Positions 15,723-23,527 of a stretch of DNA of 28,757 nt are shown one piece after another (the first letter of the stretch is position 1; every line of letters starts with the position of its first letter). The DNA is from Pseudomonadota bacterium (GTDB taxonomy: Bacteria > Pseudomonadota > Alphaproteobacteria > Sphingomonadales > Sphingomonadaceae): contig JAEXAY010000057.1 in NCBI GenBank assembly GCA_023457895.1, positions 1 to 28,757 on the forward strand, written 5' to 3'. The position numbers were made by a program, and so were the translations under genes. The notes below the pieces were generated by a model that did not search any database, had not been told where the DNA came from, and saw only the letters and a list, made by a program, of their open reading frames with translations.

Positions 15723-17330
15723 ATGCTAGGCGGAATGCAGGATTATGAACTGAGGATCACCGGCCTGATCGACCATGCAGCCAGAGAGCATGGCGAGCGC
15801 GAGGTGGTCACCCGCTGGGCCGACGGCACCGTCGAGCGCAATAACTGGGCAGGGGTCGCGCTGGAAGCAAAGAAGGTCGCGCAGGCCCTGGTCAAACTCG
15901 GGATGAAAAAGGGTGACCGGATTGCCACGCTGGCGATGAACCATGGCCGTCATCTTGCCACATGGTATGGCTCCGCCGGCATGGGTGGCGTCGTCCACAC
16001 GGTCAATCCGCGCCTGTTCGAAGAGCAACTCGTCTATATCTTCAACCACGCGCAGGACCGCGTGCTGTTTTATGATGCGGCGTTTCAGGGGCTGGTCGAC
16101 CGCCTGAAGCCCGATCTCGGGACGATCGAACATTATGTGTGCTTTGATGGTTCGGGCGAAGGTGGCCCGAACTATCTCGAACTGATCGCGGCGGAGGACG
16201 GTCATTTTGAATGGGTAACCGGCAGCGAGCGCGATCCTTGCGGCCTGTGCTATACCAGCGGCACGACCGGTAATCCCAAGGGAGTCCTGTACGAGCATCG
16301 CTCGAACATCCTCCACGCGCTGGCCGAGATGCAGCCCGATGTGTTTGGCCTGTCGGCGCGCACCGTGGCACTGCCGATCGTTCCAATGTTCCATGCCAAT
16401 GCCTGGGGGCTACCCTATGGCGCAGCCGCAGCGGGCGCCAAGGTGGTGCTTTCGGCGGTCAATGATCCGGCTGTGCTGTGGGAGCTCTTCCGCGGCGAGA
16501 AAGTCACCCACAGCGCGGGCGTTCCGACCGTGTGGCTCTCGCTGTTCGCCCACATGGACCAGCATGGGGGCGATTATGGCGCGATCCAGCGGATCGTCAT
16601 CGGCGGCTCGGCGGCGCCGCGGGCGATGATCGAGCGCTTCCTGCGCGCCGGCATCACGGTCAGCCACGCCTGGGGTATGACCGAAACCTCTCCGATTGGC
16701 ACCATGGGCGCGCTCCCGCCCGAATGGGACGAGATGACGATCGAAGAACAGGTCGAGCAGGTCAGCAAGCAGGGGAAGGTACCCTATCTGGTCGAACTGC
16801 GCGTGGTCGATGAGGATGGCAACGAACTTCCGCGCGACGGCAAGAGCTCCGGCCGGCTGCAAGTGCGCGGTCCATGGATCGTCGCGCGCTATTTCGAGGA
16901 CGACAAGGGGCCGGCGACCGACGCGGATAACTGGTTCGACACCGGCGACGTGTCGATCCTCCACCCCGACGGCACCATGCAGATCACCGACCGTGCCAAG
17001 GACGTGATCAAGTCGGGCGGTGAATGGATCAGTTCGATCGAGCTGGAAAATGCCGCGGTCGGCTGTGATGGGGTCGCCGAGGCGGCGGCGGTGGGCGTCT
17101 ATCACCCCAAATGGGACGAGCGGCCGTTGCTGCTCGTGGTGCGCAAGCCCGGCTCGGAGGTGAGCGCGGAGGCCATTCTCGATCATCTCTCCACCCATGT
17201 TGCCAAATGGTGGCTGCCGGACGAGGTCAAGTTTGTCGACGAATTGCCACACACCGCCACCGGCAAGCTGCTCAAGCGGCAACTGCGCGAAGACTACAAG
17301 GATTACCGCTTCGCCGATCCGATTGATTGA
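15723..17330 (+). CDS. Fatty acid--CoA ligase (acyl-CoA synthetase)
   Basis: This 535-aa ANL-superfamily enzyme activates a carboxylic acid to its acyl-AMP and then acyl-CoA. Motifs run in order: the P-loop TSGTTGNPKG (178-187), PMFHANAWGLPY (221-232), GGSAAPR (294-300), WGMTETSPIG (317-326), the ATP-ribose Asp408 in DTGD, the hinge region DRAKDVIKSGGEWIS (423-437), and catalytic Lys515 in TATGKLLKRQL. The style is that of medium/long-chain ligases such as AlkK and FadD13. The start at ATG 15723 is supported by a strong AGGAGAGGAG ending 5 nt upstream. It may feed beta-oxidation, whose electrons reach the quinone pool through ETF-QO (also in this window). The acyl chain length cannot be read from the sequence. 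Confidence 0.92.
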   Translation: MLGGMQDYELRITGLIDHAAREHGEREVVTRWADGTVERNNWAGVALEAKKVAQALVKLGMKKGDRIATLAMNHGRHLATWYGSAGMGGVVHTVNPRLFEEQLVYIFNHAQDRVLFYDAAFQGLVDRLKPDLGTIEHYVCFDGSGEGGPNYLELIAAEDGHFEWVTGSERDPCGLCYTSGTTGNPKGVLYEHRSNILHALAEMQPDVFGLSARTVALPIVPMFHANAWGLPYGAAAAGAKVVLSAVNDPAVLWELFRGEKVTHSAGVPTVWLSLFAHMDQHGGDYGAIQRIVIGGSAAPRAMIERFLRAGITVSHAWGMTETSPIGTMGALPPEWDEMTIEEQVEQVSKQGKVPYLVELRVVDEDGNELPRDGKSSGRLQVRGPWIVARYFEDDKGPATDADNWFDTGDVSILHPDGTMQITDRAKDVIKSGGEWISSIELENAAVGCDGVAEAAAVGVYHPKWDERPLLLVVRKPGSEVSAEAILDHLSTHVAKWWLPDEVKFVDELPHTATGKLLKRQLREDYKDYRFADPID

Positions 17331-17351
17331 GGGACGGCATGTAGCGCCTTG

Positions 17352-17432
17352 CGTCATTGCGGGGAGGCGAACGACGCGATCCAGAGCGGTTGATGCGACT
17401 CTGGATTGCCGCCTTCGCGGCTCGCAATGACG
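17352..17432. repeat. 81-bp imperfect palindromic repeat, copy 1
   Basis: The ends CGTCATTGCG (17352-17361) and CGCAATGACG (17423-17432) are perfect inverted repeats, and an inner pair ATCCAGAG (17379-17386) and CTCTGGAT (17399-17406) forms the tip of a long hairpin. It resembles the element at 23528-23612. It lies between the convergent acyl-CoA synthetase and radical SAM genes, where its transcript could serve as a 3'-end structure for both. Confidence 0.8.
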
Positions 17433-17461
17433 TTATTGTCCCGTCCTTGTGATGGTGGGAG

Positions 17462-18553
17462 CTAGAACAACGTCATCTGTCCTCCTGTTTCGGGCGGCCG
17501 GAACAAGTCCGTGCGCAAGTGAACGGCCGCCTTGCCGATGCCGTTGGCCCTCAGCGCGCGGGTGAAGCGGGTGCGGAGGAGGTCCGCCCACACGCCTTCG
17601 CCCTTCATCCGGCTGCCGAAGCGCGGATCATTATCGCGCCCGCCGCGCAGCGAGCGGATGATATTCATCACCTTGTCGGCCCGGTCCGGATAGTGGACGC
17701 CGAGCCATTCGCGGAACAGCGGCGCGACCTCGAAGGGCAGGCGCACCGGAATGAAGCTCGCCGACTGCGCACCCGCTTCGGCCGCGGCGGCGATGATCGC
17801 CTCCATCTCATGGTCAGTGATTGCGGGGATGACGGGAGCGACATTGACGTGCGTCGGGATTCCGGCTTCCGCCAGCGCCCGGATCGCGGCGATACGCTTG
17901 GCAGGGCGCGGTGCGCGTGGCTCGAGCTTGCGGTGCGTAGAGGCTTCAAGTGTCGTAACTGAAATTCCTATGAATACCAGTCCATTGCGCGCCATATCTG
18001 CTAACAGATCGATATCGCGCACAACCCGGTCGGACTTGGTCGTGATGGTGAGCGGATGCCGGCACTGGTGAAGCATTTCTAATATTTCCCGCATGATCCG
18101 CCATTCGCTCTCGATCGGCTGATAGGGATCGGTGTTGGTGCCGAAAGCGATCGGCCGGGCGCTGTAGTTTTTGCGGGCAAGTTCGTTGCGCAACAGATCG
18201 GGGGCGCTCGGCTTGGCGAACAGCCTGGTTTCAAAGTCCAGTCCCGGCGACAGGTCGTGATAAGCGTGGGAAGGCCGGGCGAAACAGTAAATGCAGCCAT
18301 GCTCGCAGCCGCGATAGGGGTTGATCGAGCGGTCGAACGGCACGTCGGGCGACTGGTTGCGCGTGATGATGGTACGGGGATGCTCTATCGTCACCGTTGT
18401 GCGCAGCGGCCGGACATCGCTATCCATTACCGCATGATCAAGCCAGTCGCCATCGGCCAGCCGCTCGGGCAGGGCAAAACGCAGCGGCGTCGCGGCACTT
18501 TGCGCGCCCCGGCCTTTGTGGCGCTGGTGCGGGTTTGGCGGGTCTTCGTTCAT
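17462..18553 (-). CDS. PA0069-family radical SAM protein (SplB-like)
   Basis: This 363-aa protein has the radical SAM cluster motif CxxxCxxC at Cys83, Cys87 and Cys90 (RGCEHGCIYCFARPSH), which binds a [4Fe-4S] cluster and S-adenosylmethionine to make a 5'-deoxyadenosyl radical. The segments NPYRGCEHGC, FGTNTDPYQPIE and ITTKSDRVVRDIDLL place it in the PA0069 group, related to spore photoproduct lyase (SplB), whose substrate is DNA. The extreme C-terminus is QMTLF, close to the beta-clamp binding consensus QL(S/D)LF. A LexA-type box lies 30-44 bp upstream of the start. No clear Shine-Dalgarno sequence precedes the ATG, and the likely transcript leader is short. The gene stands alone between a palindromic repeat and a terminator. 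The family's reaction is not established to my knowledge; a DNA-repair role is inferred. Confidence 0.9.
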   Translation of the reverse strand: MNEDPPNPHQRHKGRGAQSAATPLRFALPERLADGDWLDHAVMDSDVRPLRTTVTIEHPRTIITRNQSPDVPFDRSINPYRGCEHGCIYCFARPSHAYHDLSPGLDFETRLFAKPSAPDLLRNELARKNYSARPIAFGTNTDPYQPIESEWRIMREILEMLHQCRHPLTITTKSDRVVRDIDLLADMARNGLVFIGISVTTLEASTHRKLEPRAPRPAKRIAAIRALAEAGIPTHVNVAPVIPAITDHEMEAIIAAAAEAGAQSASFIPVRLPFEVAPLFREWLGVHYPDRADKVMNIIRSLRGGRDNDPRFGSRMKGEGVWADLLRTRFTRALRANGIGKAAVHLRTDLFRPPETGGQMTLF

Positions 18554-18574
18554 GGCGCCGCGCTAAATTGCCCC

Positions 18575-18580
18575 ATTAAA
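18575..18580 (-). promoter_or_regulatory. Candidate -10 element of the radical SAM gene
   Basis: Read on the minus strand, TTTAAT lies 21 nt before the ATG at 18553 and 2 bp downstream of the LexA-type box. Local A+T is unusually high for this genome. No good -35 hexamer is visible at 17 bp, so the call is tentative. Confidence 0.35.
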
Positions 18581-18582
18581 AA

Positions 18583-18597
18583 GAACAATACAAGAAC
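18583..18597 (-). promoter_or_regulatory. LexA (SOS) box, GTTC-N7-GTTC
   Basis: On the minus strand the sequence reads GTTCTTGTATTGTTC: two GTTC direct repeats separated by exactly 7 nt. This is the established LexA operator of alphaproteobacteria. It lies 30-44 bp upstream of the radical SAM start codon and next to a -10-like TTTAAT, where bound LexA would block transcription. About one exact match to either strand is expected by chance in a window this size, but a match at a promoter is much rarer. Confidence 0.68.
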
Positions 18598-18666
18598 ATA
18601 AACTTGTTTCGAGCGCGGTTTCCATCGACGCGGGCTACGCAGGCAAGATATGATTGGTCCGATAAC

Positions 18667-18700
18667 AAAAGGCCCGGCCATAAGCATGACCGGACCTTTT
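18667..18700 (-). terminator. Intrinsic terminator of the CBS-domain gene
   Basis: On the minus strand the RNA forms a 15-bp stem, AAAAGGUCCGGUCAU paired with AUGGCCGGGCCUUUU (two G-U pairs), with a 4-nt loop GCUU and a U run at the 3' side. It starts 29 nt after the CBS-gene stop. On the plus strand the same positions have two C-A mismatches, so the structure favours the minus-strand transcript. It also insulates the downstream radical SAM promoter. Confidence 0.88.
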
Positions 18701-18729
18701 CAAATCGCTACGTAAAAAGTGCAGGCGTA

Positions 18730-19164
18730 TCAGTTTGCGTGGCTGCCGCCCGGCTGCGTCACTTCGCCCAAGGCCGCACCCGCGACCGCCGGATCCTTTT
18801 CGCGGGCGGCATCGGCCAGTGCGACCACCCCGACGAGATCACCGCTGTCATCGACCACCGGCAAGCGGCGGAGTTGTGCGTTGCTCATGGTTTCCATCGC
18901 AGCGGAGAAATCATCGTCCTGACGCACGCATTTGACGTCCGCGCTCATGATATCCTGAACCGCGGTTTCATCACCGCAACCCTTCGCGACGCCGCGCACG
19001 ACGATGTCGCGGTCGGTGATTGCGCCAACGAGCTTGCGGCCATCGACCACCGGGAGAAAGCCCATATCCTGATCGGCCATTACCTGAGCGACGCTGGCGA
19101 TGCTGTCACTGCACTCGACCGAGCAAACGTCGCTGCTCATCATTTCGGAAACCTTGCTTGCCAT
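18730..19164 (-). CDS. Tandem CBS-domain protein
   Basis: This 144-aa protein consists of two CBS domains (about 9-62 and 71-124), which pair to bind adenine nucleotides or similar ligands. The repeats are seen in FLPVVDGRKLVGAITDRDIV (36-55) and RLPVVDDSGDLVGVVALAD (100-118). There is no attached enzyme or channel domain, so it is probably a stand-alone energy or ligand sensor of unknown partner. The start at 19164 (MASKVSEMMSSDV) follows a good AAAGGAAAAG Shine-Dalgarno sequence; a frame extended to 19197 would add 11 unlikely residues. It lies 65 bp downstream of the lytic transglycosylase, in the same direction, and is followed by a strong terminator. Confidence 0.9.
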   Translation of the reverse strand: MASKVSEMMSSDVCSVECSDSIASVAQVMADQDMGFLPVVDGRKLVGAITDRDIVVRGVAKGCGDETAVQDIMSADVKCVRQDDDFSAAMETMSNAQLRRLPVVDDSGDLVGVVALADAAREKDPAVAGAALGEVTQPGGSHAN

Positions 19165-19229
19165 GATCTTTTCCTTTCGAGGGGGAGGGTACCTCAAAGG
19201 AACGACGCTATGGCTTACTGGTTCCTGCG

Positions 19230-20987
19230 TCAGTTGGCCGTGCCGGTCGCGCGCTCGTTATAAGAGAGGCGGGCCGTCGCTGCGCCGCGTTCGGTCGGGA
19301 ACAGCGGCCATTTGCCCTGCGCCATATCGGCCATGCTACGTGACGTCTGTCCGGCTTGTTGCTGATACATCCAGTAATTGCGCAGGACGATGCCGACATA
19401 ACCGCGCGTTTCCCAATAAGGGATCGATTCGATGAACAGCAGCGGATCGCCATTGTCCCGCACCTCGCTGTTCCACCGCGCGACCGGATTGGGGCCGGCA
19501 TTATAGGCAGCGATGACCTTGGGCAGCAGACCACCTGTTGCGCCATTGTCACGCAGATATTCCATGTAGCTCTGGCCATATTCCATGTTGACCGAGGGCT
19601 TGGAAAGATCGCCCGGCGCAAGGAATGCACCGCGCTTGGCCGCGATATCGCGCGCCGTTCCGGGGCGCACCTGCATCAACCCCTCGGCGCCAGCCGGGCT
19701 CACCGCCGCGGTACGGAACTGCGATTCCTGCAGCGCATGGGCGTAGACCAGCGACTTGTCGACGCGCCACCCGCCCTGCGGCTGCCAGTTGGGCGCGGGG
19801 TAGCGGGCAAACTTGTCGGCACGCTGGCCGGAAGGAGCATAATGGGCGAGGTACATCTGCGTTGCCGGAAGCGACAGCAGGCGGGCGATCGACAGGATCG
19901 CCTTGTAATCACGCGCATCGCCCGAGCGCGCCTGAAAGCGCAGCGTGCTGTCGGCGCGCTTGTCCTCGTCAATCTCGGCAAGCGCGATGGCGAGGCGGAC
20001 ATTGTCATGATCCTTGATCTGCCGCCAGGCGGTGCGGTCGACGCGGTCCGCGTCGCGATCGCGCATGCCAAGCGCCTCGCCTGCGAGCAGGCCATAGAAG
20101 GTCTCGCTCATGCGCGAAGCGGTCTTGAGCCGGGCGTTGACGCCCTGCGGCTGCCCGCTCGCCATCAAAGCGCGCGCGGTCCAGTAAAGGCCGGCGGCTT
20201 CGAGTTCGGCATCGTTGGTAAGGCTCGCGATACGATCGAACCGTTGGGCCGCGGTGCGATAGTCGGCCTGCCGCCAGGCGATCAGCCCGGCAGCCCAATG
20301 CGCCTGCGCCACCCAGGGGCCCGAACCGGTCAGCGCGGTCTCGACCATGCGCCGCGCATTGCCGTCGTCATTTTCGATATAATAGGACCAGGCGATGCGA
20401 TATTGCCATTCGGTGCGTGCATCCGGCGAAAGGCTCCCGATCACGCTGTTGAGCGTGGCTTCGGCGCCTGCCGGGTCGTCATTCTTGATCGAGGAGAGAA
20501 TTTGCGCGGAGACCGACGCGGCCACCGGGTCGGCCACGCTGGCAAGGTTGAACACACGCCGCGGCGCCTCGCCAAGATAGCGGAAGGATTGTTCGCTCGG
20601 CAGCGAGGGCAGGGTAACGGCGCCGCGTTTCTGCGCAAGACGGGCGAGCTGCTGACCTTGTGGAAGATCGGGCTGGCGCGCCAGAAGCGCCATGATGGCG
20701 TCGAGTTCGACCTTGGGGCTATTGGCGGCGAGATAATATTCTGCCCGGGCGAAGCTGTTGAGCGCCTTCATGTCACCGCGGTCGAGCATTTCCTCGACGC
20801 GAGTCCAGCTCTGGTCGCGCAAAGCCGCGAAAAGCTGGCGGTAATGGGTGCGCTGCGACGAGGAAAGCACTTCGGGAACGCTCTGCCCGTCGGCATAACC
20901 TGCCTGGGCGGCAGCGGGCGTTGCGGTGCCTGCGAGCGGGAGAATGGCCATCATCGCGGCGAGCGGGAGAGCGGCGAGCTTAGGCAT
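19230..20987 (-). CDS. slt: Soluble lytic murein transglycosylase (Slt-type)
   Basis: This 585-aa periplasmic enzyme cleaves the MurNAc-GlcNAc bond of peptidoglycan with formation of 1,6-anhydro-MurNAc. A signal peptide (1-29, ending AAAQA) is followed by a long alpha-helical superhelix (about 40-390) and a C-terminal SLT domain. The catalytic Glu421 lies in ALQESQFRTAAVSPAGAEG, followed by GLMQVRPGTA and the AAYNAGPNPVARW motif near 494-506. The size and order match Slt70-like enzymes. Its start codon overlaps the stop of the upstream glycosylase-like gene by 8 bp, so the two are translated together. The CBS gene follows after 65 bp. Confidence 0.93.
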   Translation of the reverse strand: MPKLAALPLAAMMAILPLAGTATPAAAQAGYADGQSVPEVLSSSQRTHYRQLFAALRDQSWTRVEEMLDRGDMKALNSFARAEYYLAANSPKVELDAIMALLARQPDLPQGQQLARLAQKRGAVTLPSLPSEQSFRYLGEAPRRVFNLASVADPVAASVSAQILSSIKNDDPAGAEATLNSVIGSLSPDARTEWQYRIAWSYYIENDDGNARRMVETALTGSGPWVAQAHWAAGLIAWRQADYRTAAQRFDRIASLTNDAELEAAGLYWTARALMASGQPQGVNARLKTASRMSETFYGLLAGEALGMRDRDADRVDRTAWRQIKDHDNVRLAIALAEIDEDKRADSTLRFQARSGDARDYKAILSIARLLSLPATQMYLAHYAPSGQRADKFARYPAPNWQPQGGWRVDKSLVYAHALQESQFRTAAVSPAGAEGLMQVRPGTARDIAAKRGAFLAPGDLSKPSVNMEYGQSYMEYLRDNGATGGLLPKVIAAYNAGPNPVARWNSEVRDNGDPLLFIESIPYWETRGYVGIVLRNYWMYQQQAGQTSRSMADMAQGKWPLFPTERGAATARLSYNERATGTAN

Positions 20988-21750
20988 GGTTTTTTCCCAG
21001 TTCCTTCCTGAGCAACTTCAGATCGTCCCACGCCGCGCGCTTATATTGCGGCCGTTCCAGCAGGAAACGCGGGTGGAATGTGATAACAGCGTCAACACTG
21101 CCATGAAAATGGTTAACGCTTCGTAACCATGAGCGGCCTTCGCGCATATCCATCCCGATGAGAGCACGGCTCGTCCGGTCGCCGAGGACCAATAAGGTTT
21201 TCGGCTGCGCCAGTGCAATGTGATGGCGCGCGATCGCGACAAGATCGCGTTCAGCCTGCGGATCAAGCCGCCCGCCCGGTGGCCGGGTGAAGCAGAGCGG
21301 TGTAAGCATCACCTGCTCCAGCGGAATGCCGATCGCGCCCAGCATGGCGGAAAGAAGCTTGCCCGGCCCGCCGGAAAACAGCGTCTGCTGCTCGATATCC
21401 GCGCCATCGGGAAAGTCGCTGATGACCATCAGTCCGGACTGCGCAATACCCCGCGGCAACACCCGATGCGCCGACCAGCCCGCGCCTGGAAGCGCTGGGC
21501 TGTTAGAGAGCCAGCGATGAAAATCCTGCAGGTTATCCGGTAATGTTGCCGCGTCGAAGCTTTGGGCTGCGGCTTGCTGCGGGACGGCCGCAACGGGAGC
21601 CGGCGCCGAATCGGCGCGGGTTTCAGTGTGGAGTAAAGGCTCTGGCGGTGTAAGAAACGGCATCACCTCGTCGCGATACAGGTAATCGACACCGGCGAGT
21701 GCCCACCAGTTCAGGTAGCTTTCCGCTGCGTCTTTCGCTTGCCCCTGCAT
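20980..21750 (-). CDS. Uracil-DNA glycosylase-superfamily protein
   Basis: This 256-aa protein has the fold signature of the family 4/5 branch of uracil-DNA glycosylases. The C-terminal motif ITFHPRFLLERPQYKRAAWDD (223-243) matches the usual HPS.LL...KR.AW.DLK pattern, and LLVLGDRTSRALIG (186-199) is typical. The usual motif A (GEAPG...PFVG) is altered to ISDFPDGAD...LFSGGPG (110-130), and the only cysteine is Cys153, so the four-cysteine [4Fe-4S] site of family 4 enzymes is absent. Activity is therefore uncertain. The N-terminal SYLNWWALAGVDYLYRD segment is followed by an Ala/Pro-rich linker (about 45-65). The start is placed at 21750 with moderate confidence, since the same frame is open far upstream, opposite ETF-QO. 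It overlaps slt. Confidence 0.82.
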   Translation of the reverse strand: MQGQAKDAAESYLNWWALAGVDYLYRDEVMPFLTPPEPLLHTETRADSAPAPVAAVPQQAAAQSFDAATLPDNLQDFHRWLSNSPALPGAGWSAHRVLPRGIAQSGLMVISDFPDGADIEQQTLFSGGPGKLLSAMLGAIGIPLEQVMLTPLCFTRPPGGRLDPQAERDLVAIARHHIALAQPKTLLVLGDRTSRALIGMDMREGRSWLRSVNHFHGSVDAVITFHPRFLLERPQYKRAAWDDLKLLRKELGKNHA

Positions 21751-21867
21751 GGTTTTGCTAAACAGGGAGTTGACGCGGCAGTCAATTGCCGGGCATCGCG
21801 ATTGATGACAAAGCGTGTGATCGCTGCGATGATGTGACAAGACGGGATAATCCTCAGGGGACAAGAG

Positions 21868-23511
21868 ATGAGTGAACGGGAATCCATGCCCTATGATGTG
21901 GTGATTGTCGGCGGAGGCCCCGCAGGGCTTTCCGCGGCCATTCGCCTCAAGCAGATCGACCCCGAGCTTTCGGTCTGCATCCTCGAAAAAGGCTCCGAAA
22001 TCGGCGCACATATCCTCTCGGGGGCGGTGATCGACCCCAAGGCGCTCAACGAACTGCTGCCGGATTGGCGCGAGCAGGGCTGCAGCCTCGCCGACGTGCC
22101 GGTGACCGAAAACCATCACTGGGTGCTGTCGAAGGGCGGCAAGATGGCAATCCCGCATCTGCTGACACCGGGCTGGATGCACAACAAGGGCACCTATACC
22201 GGTAGCCTCGGCAATCTGTGCCGCTGGCTTGCGGGACAGGCCGAAAATCTCGGCGTCGAAATCTTTCCCGGCTTTCCGGCCGCAGAGGTGCTGTATGACG
22301 AAAATGGTGCGGTGCGCGGTGTCGCGACCGGAGACATGGGCGTCGCGCGCGATGGCAGCCACAAGCCCGACTATCAGCCGGGGATGGAACTCCACGCCAA
22401 ATATACGCTGTTTGCCGAAGGCGCGCGCGGCAGCCTGACCAAGCAACTGAAGGCTAGATACGACCTCGAACGTGACAGCCAGCCGCAAATCTATGGCCTT
22501 GGCATGAAGGAATTGTGGGATATCCAGCCGGACAAGCATGTTCCCGGCAAGGTCATCCACACCCAGGGCTGGCCGCTTTCGGAAACCGAAAGCTGGGGCG
22601 GGGGCTTCCTCTATCATCAGGCCAATAACCAGGTCGCCCTCGGCTTCGTCGTCGCGCTCGACTACAAGAACCCCTATGTCTTCCCGTTTGAGGAATTCCA
22701 GCGCTGGAAGACCCATCCCGAAATCGCCAGGATCCTCGAAGGCGGCAAGCGTGTTTCCTATGGCGCGCGCGCGATCAATGAGGGCGGGTGGCAATCGGTG
22801 CCGAAACTCGCCTTCCTGGGCGGGGCGCTGATCGGCTGTTCGGCGGGGTTCGTCAACGTGCCGCGCATCAAGGGCACGCATACCGCGATGAAATCGGGGA
22901 TGCTGGCGGCGGAAAGCGTCGCTGCCGCCATCGCTGCGGGTCGCGAGCATGACGAAGTCGCCGACTATCAGGCCAATCTCAACGACAGCTGGATCGCGCG
23001 TGAACTCAAGATGGTGCGCAATGTCCAGCCCGCCGTCGCCAAATATGGCGAGGATTTTGGGACCATCCTCGCCGGTATCGACATGTGGATGAACACCATG
23101 GGGATTGGCCTTCCGATCACCATGAAGCACCATCGCGACAATGAAAGCCTCTACAACAAGAGCCTGTTCCAGCCGATTGCCTACCCCAAGCCCGATGGTG
23201 TGCTGACATTCGACCGGCTCTCTTCGGTGTTCCTGTCGAACACCAACCATGAGGAAGACCAGCCTTGCCACCTGCAATTGAAGGATCCCTCGATCCCGAT
23301 CGACTATAACCTTCCCATGTATGACGAACCGGCGCAGCGCTATTGCCCGGCCGGCGTCTATGAGGTGGTCGACAAGGAAACGGCGCCGCGCTTCGTCATC
23401 AACGCGCAGAATTGCGTGCATTGCAAGACATGCGACATCAAGGATCCGTTGCAGAATATCAACTGGGTCACCCCCGAAGGCGGCGGCGGGCCCAATTATC
23501 CGAATATGTGA
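21868..23511 (+). CDS. Electron transfer flavoprotein-ubiquinone oxidoreductase
   Basis: This 547-aa membrane-associated flavoprotein passes electrons from reduced ETF, charged by acyl-CoA and amino-acid dehydrogenases, to ubiquinone. The FAD-binding motif is VVIVGGGPAGLSAAI (11-25). The C-terminal iron-sulfur domain has Cys493 in RYCPAGVYE, and Cys516, Cys519 and Cys522 in CVHCKTCDIKDP, the ligands of one [4Fe-4S] cluster. The segment KFDHEEDQPCHL-like (SNTNHEEDQPCHLQL) precedes it. The length is normal for the bacterial enzyme. The start at 21868 follows AGGGGAC; an alternative is Met7. It diverges from the glycosylase gene across 117 bp and is followed by a palindromic repeat. No etfAB genes are seen in the window. 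Confidence 0.96.
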   Translation: MSERESMPYDVVIVGGGPAGLSAAIRLKQIDPELSVCILEKGSEIGAHILSGAVIDPKALNELLPDWREQGCSLADVPVTENHHWVLSKGGKMAIPHLLTPGWMHNKGTYTGSLGNLCRWLAGQAENLGVEIFPGFPAAEVLYDENGAVRGVATGDMGVARDGSHKPDYQPGMELHAKYTLFAEGARGSLTKQLKARYDLERDSQPQIYGLGMKELWDIQPDKHVPGKVIHTQGWPLSETESWGGGFLYHQANNQVALGFVVALDYKNPYVFPFEEFQRWKTHPEIARILEGGKRVSYGARAINEGGWQSVPKLAFLGGALIGCSAGFVNVPRIKGTHTAMKSGMLAAESVAAAIAAGREHDEVADYQANLNDSWIARELKMVRNVQPAVAKYGEDFGTILAGIDMWMNTMGIGLPITMKHHRDNESLYNKSLFQPIAYPKPDGVLTFDRLSSVFLSNTNHEEDQPCHLQLKDPSIPIDYNLPMYDEPAQRYCPAGVYEVVDKETAPRFVINAQNCVHCKTCDIKDPLQNINWVTPEGGGGPNYPNM

Positions 23512-23527
23512 TGGGGCTCGAAAAATG

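Noticed and set aside
19356..21011. 551-codon plus-strand frame across slt
   Set aside because: It is antisense to a transglycosylase with a signal peptide and SLT motifs. No product is recognisable.
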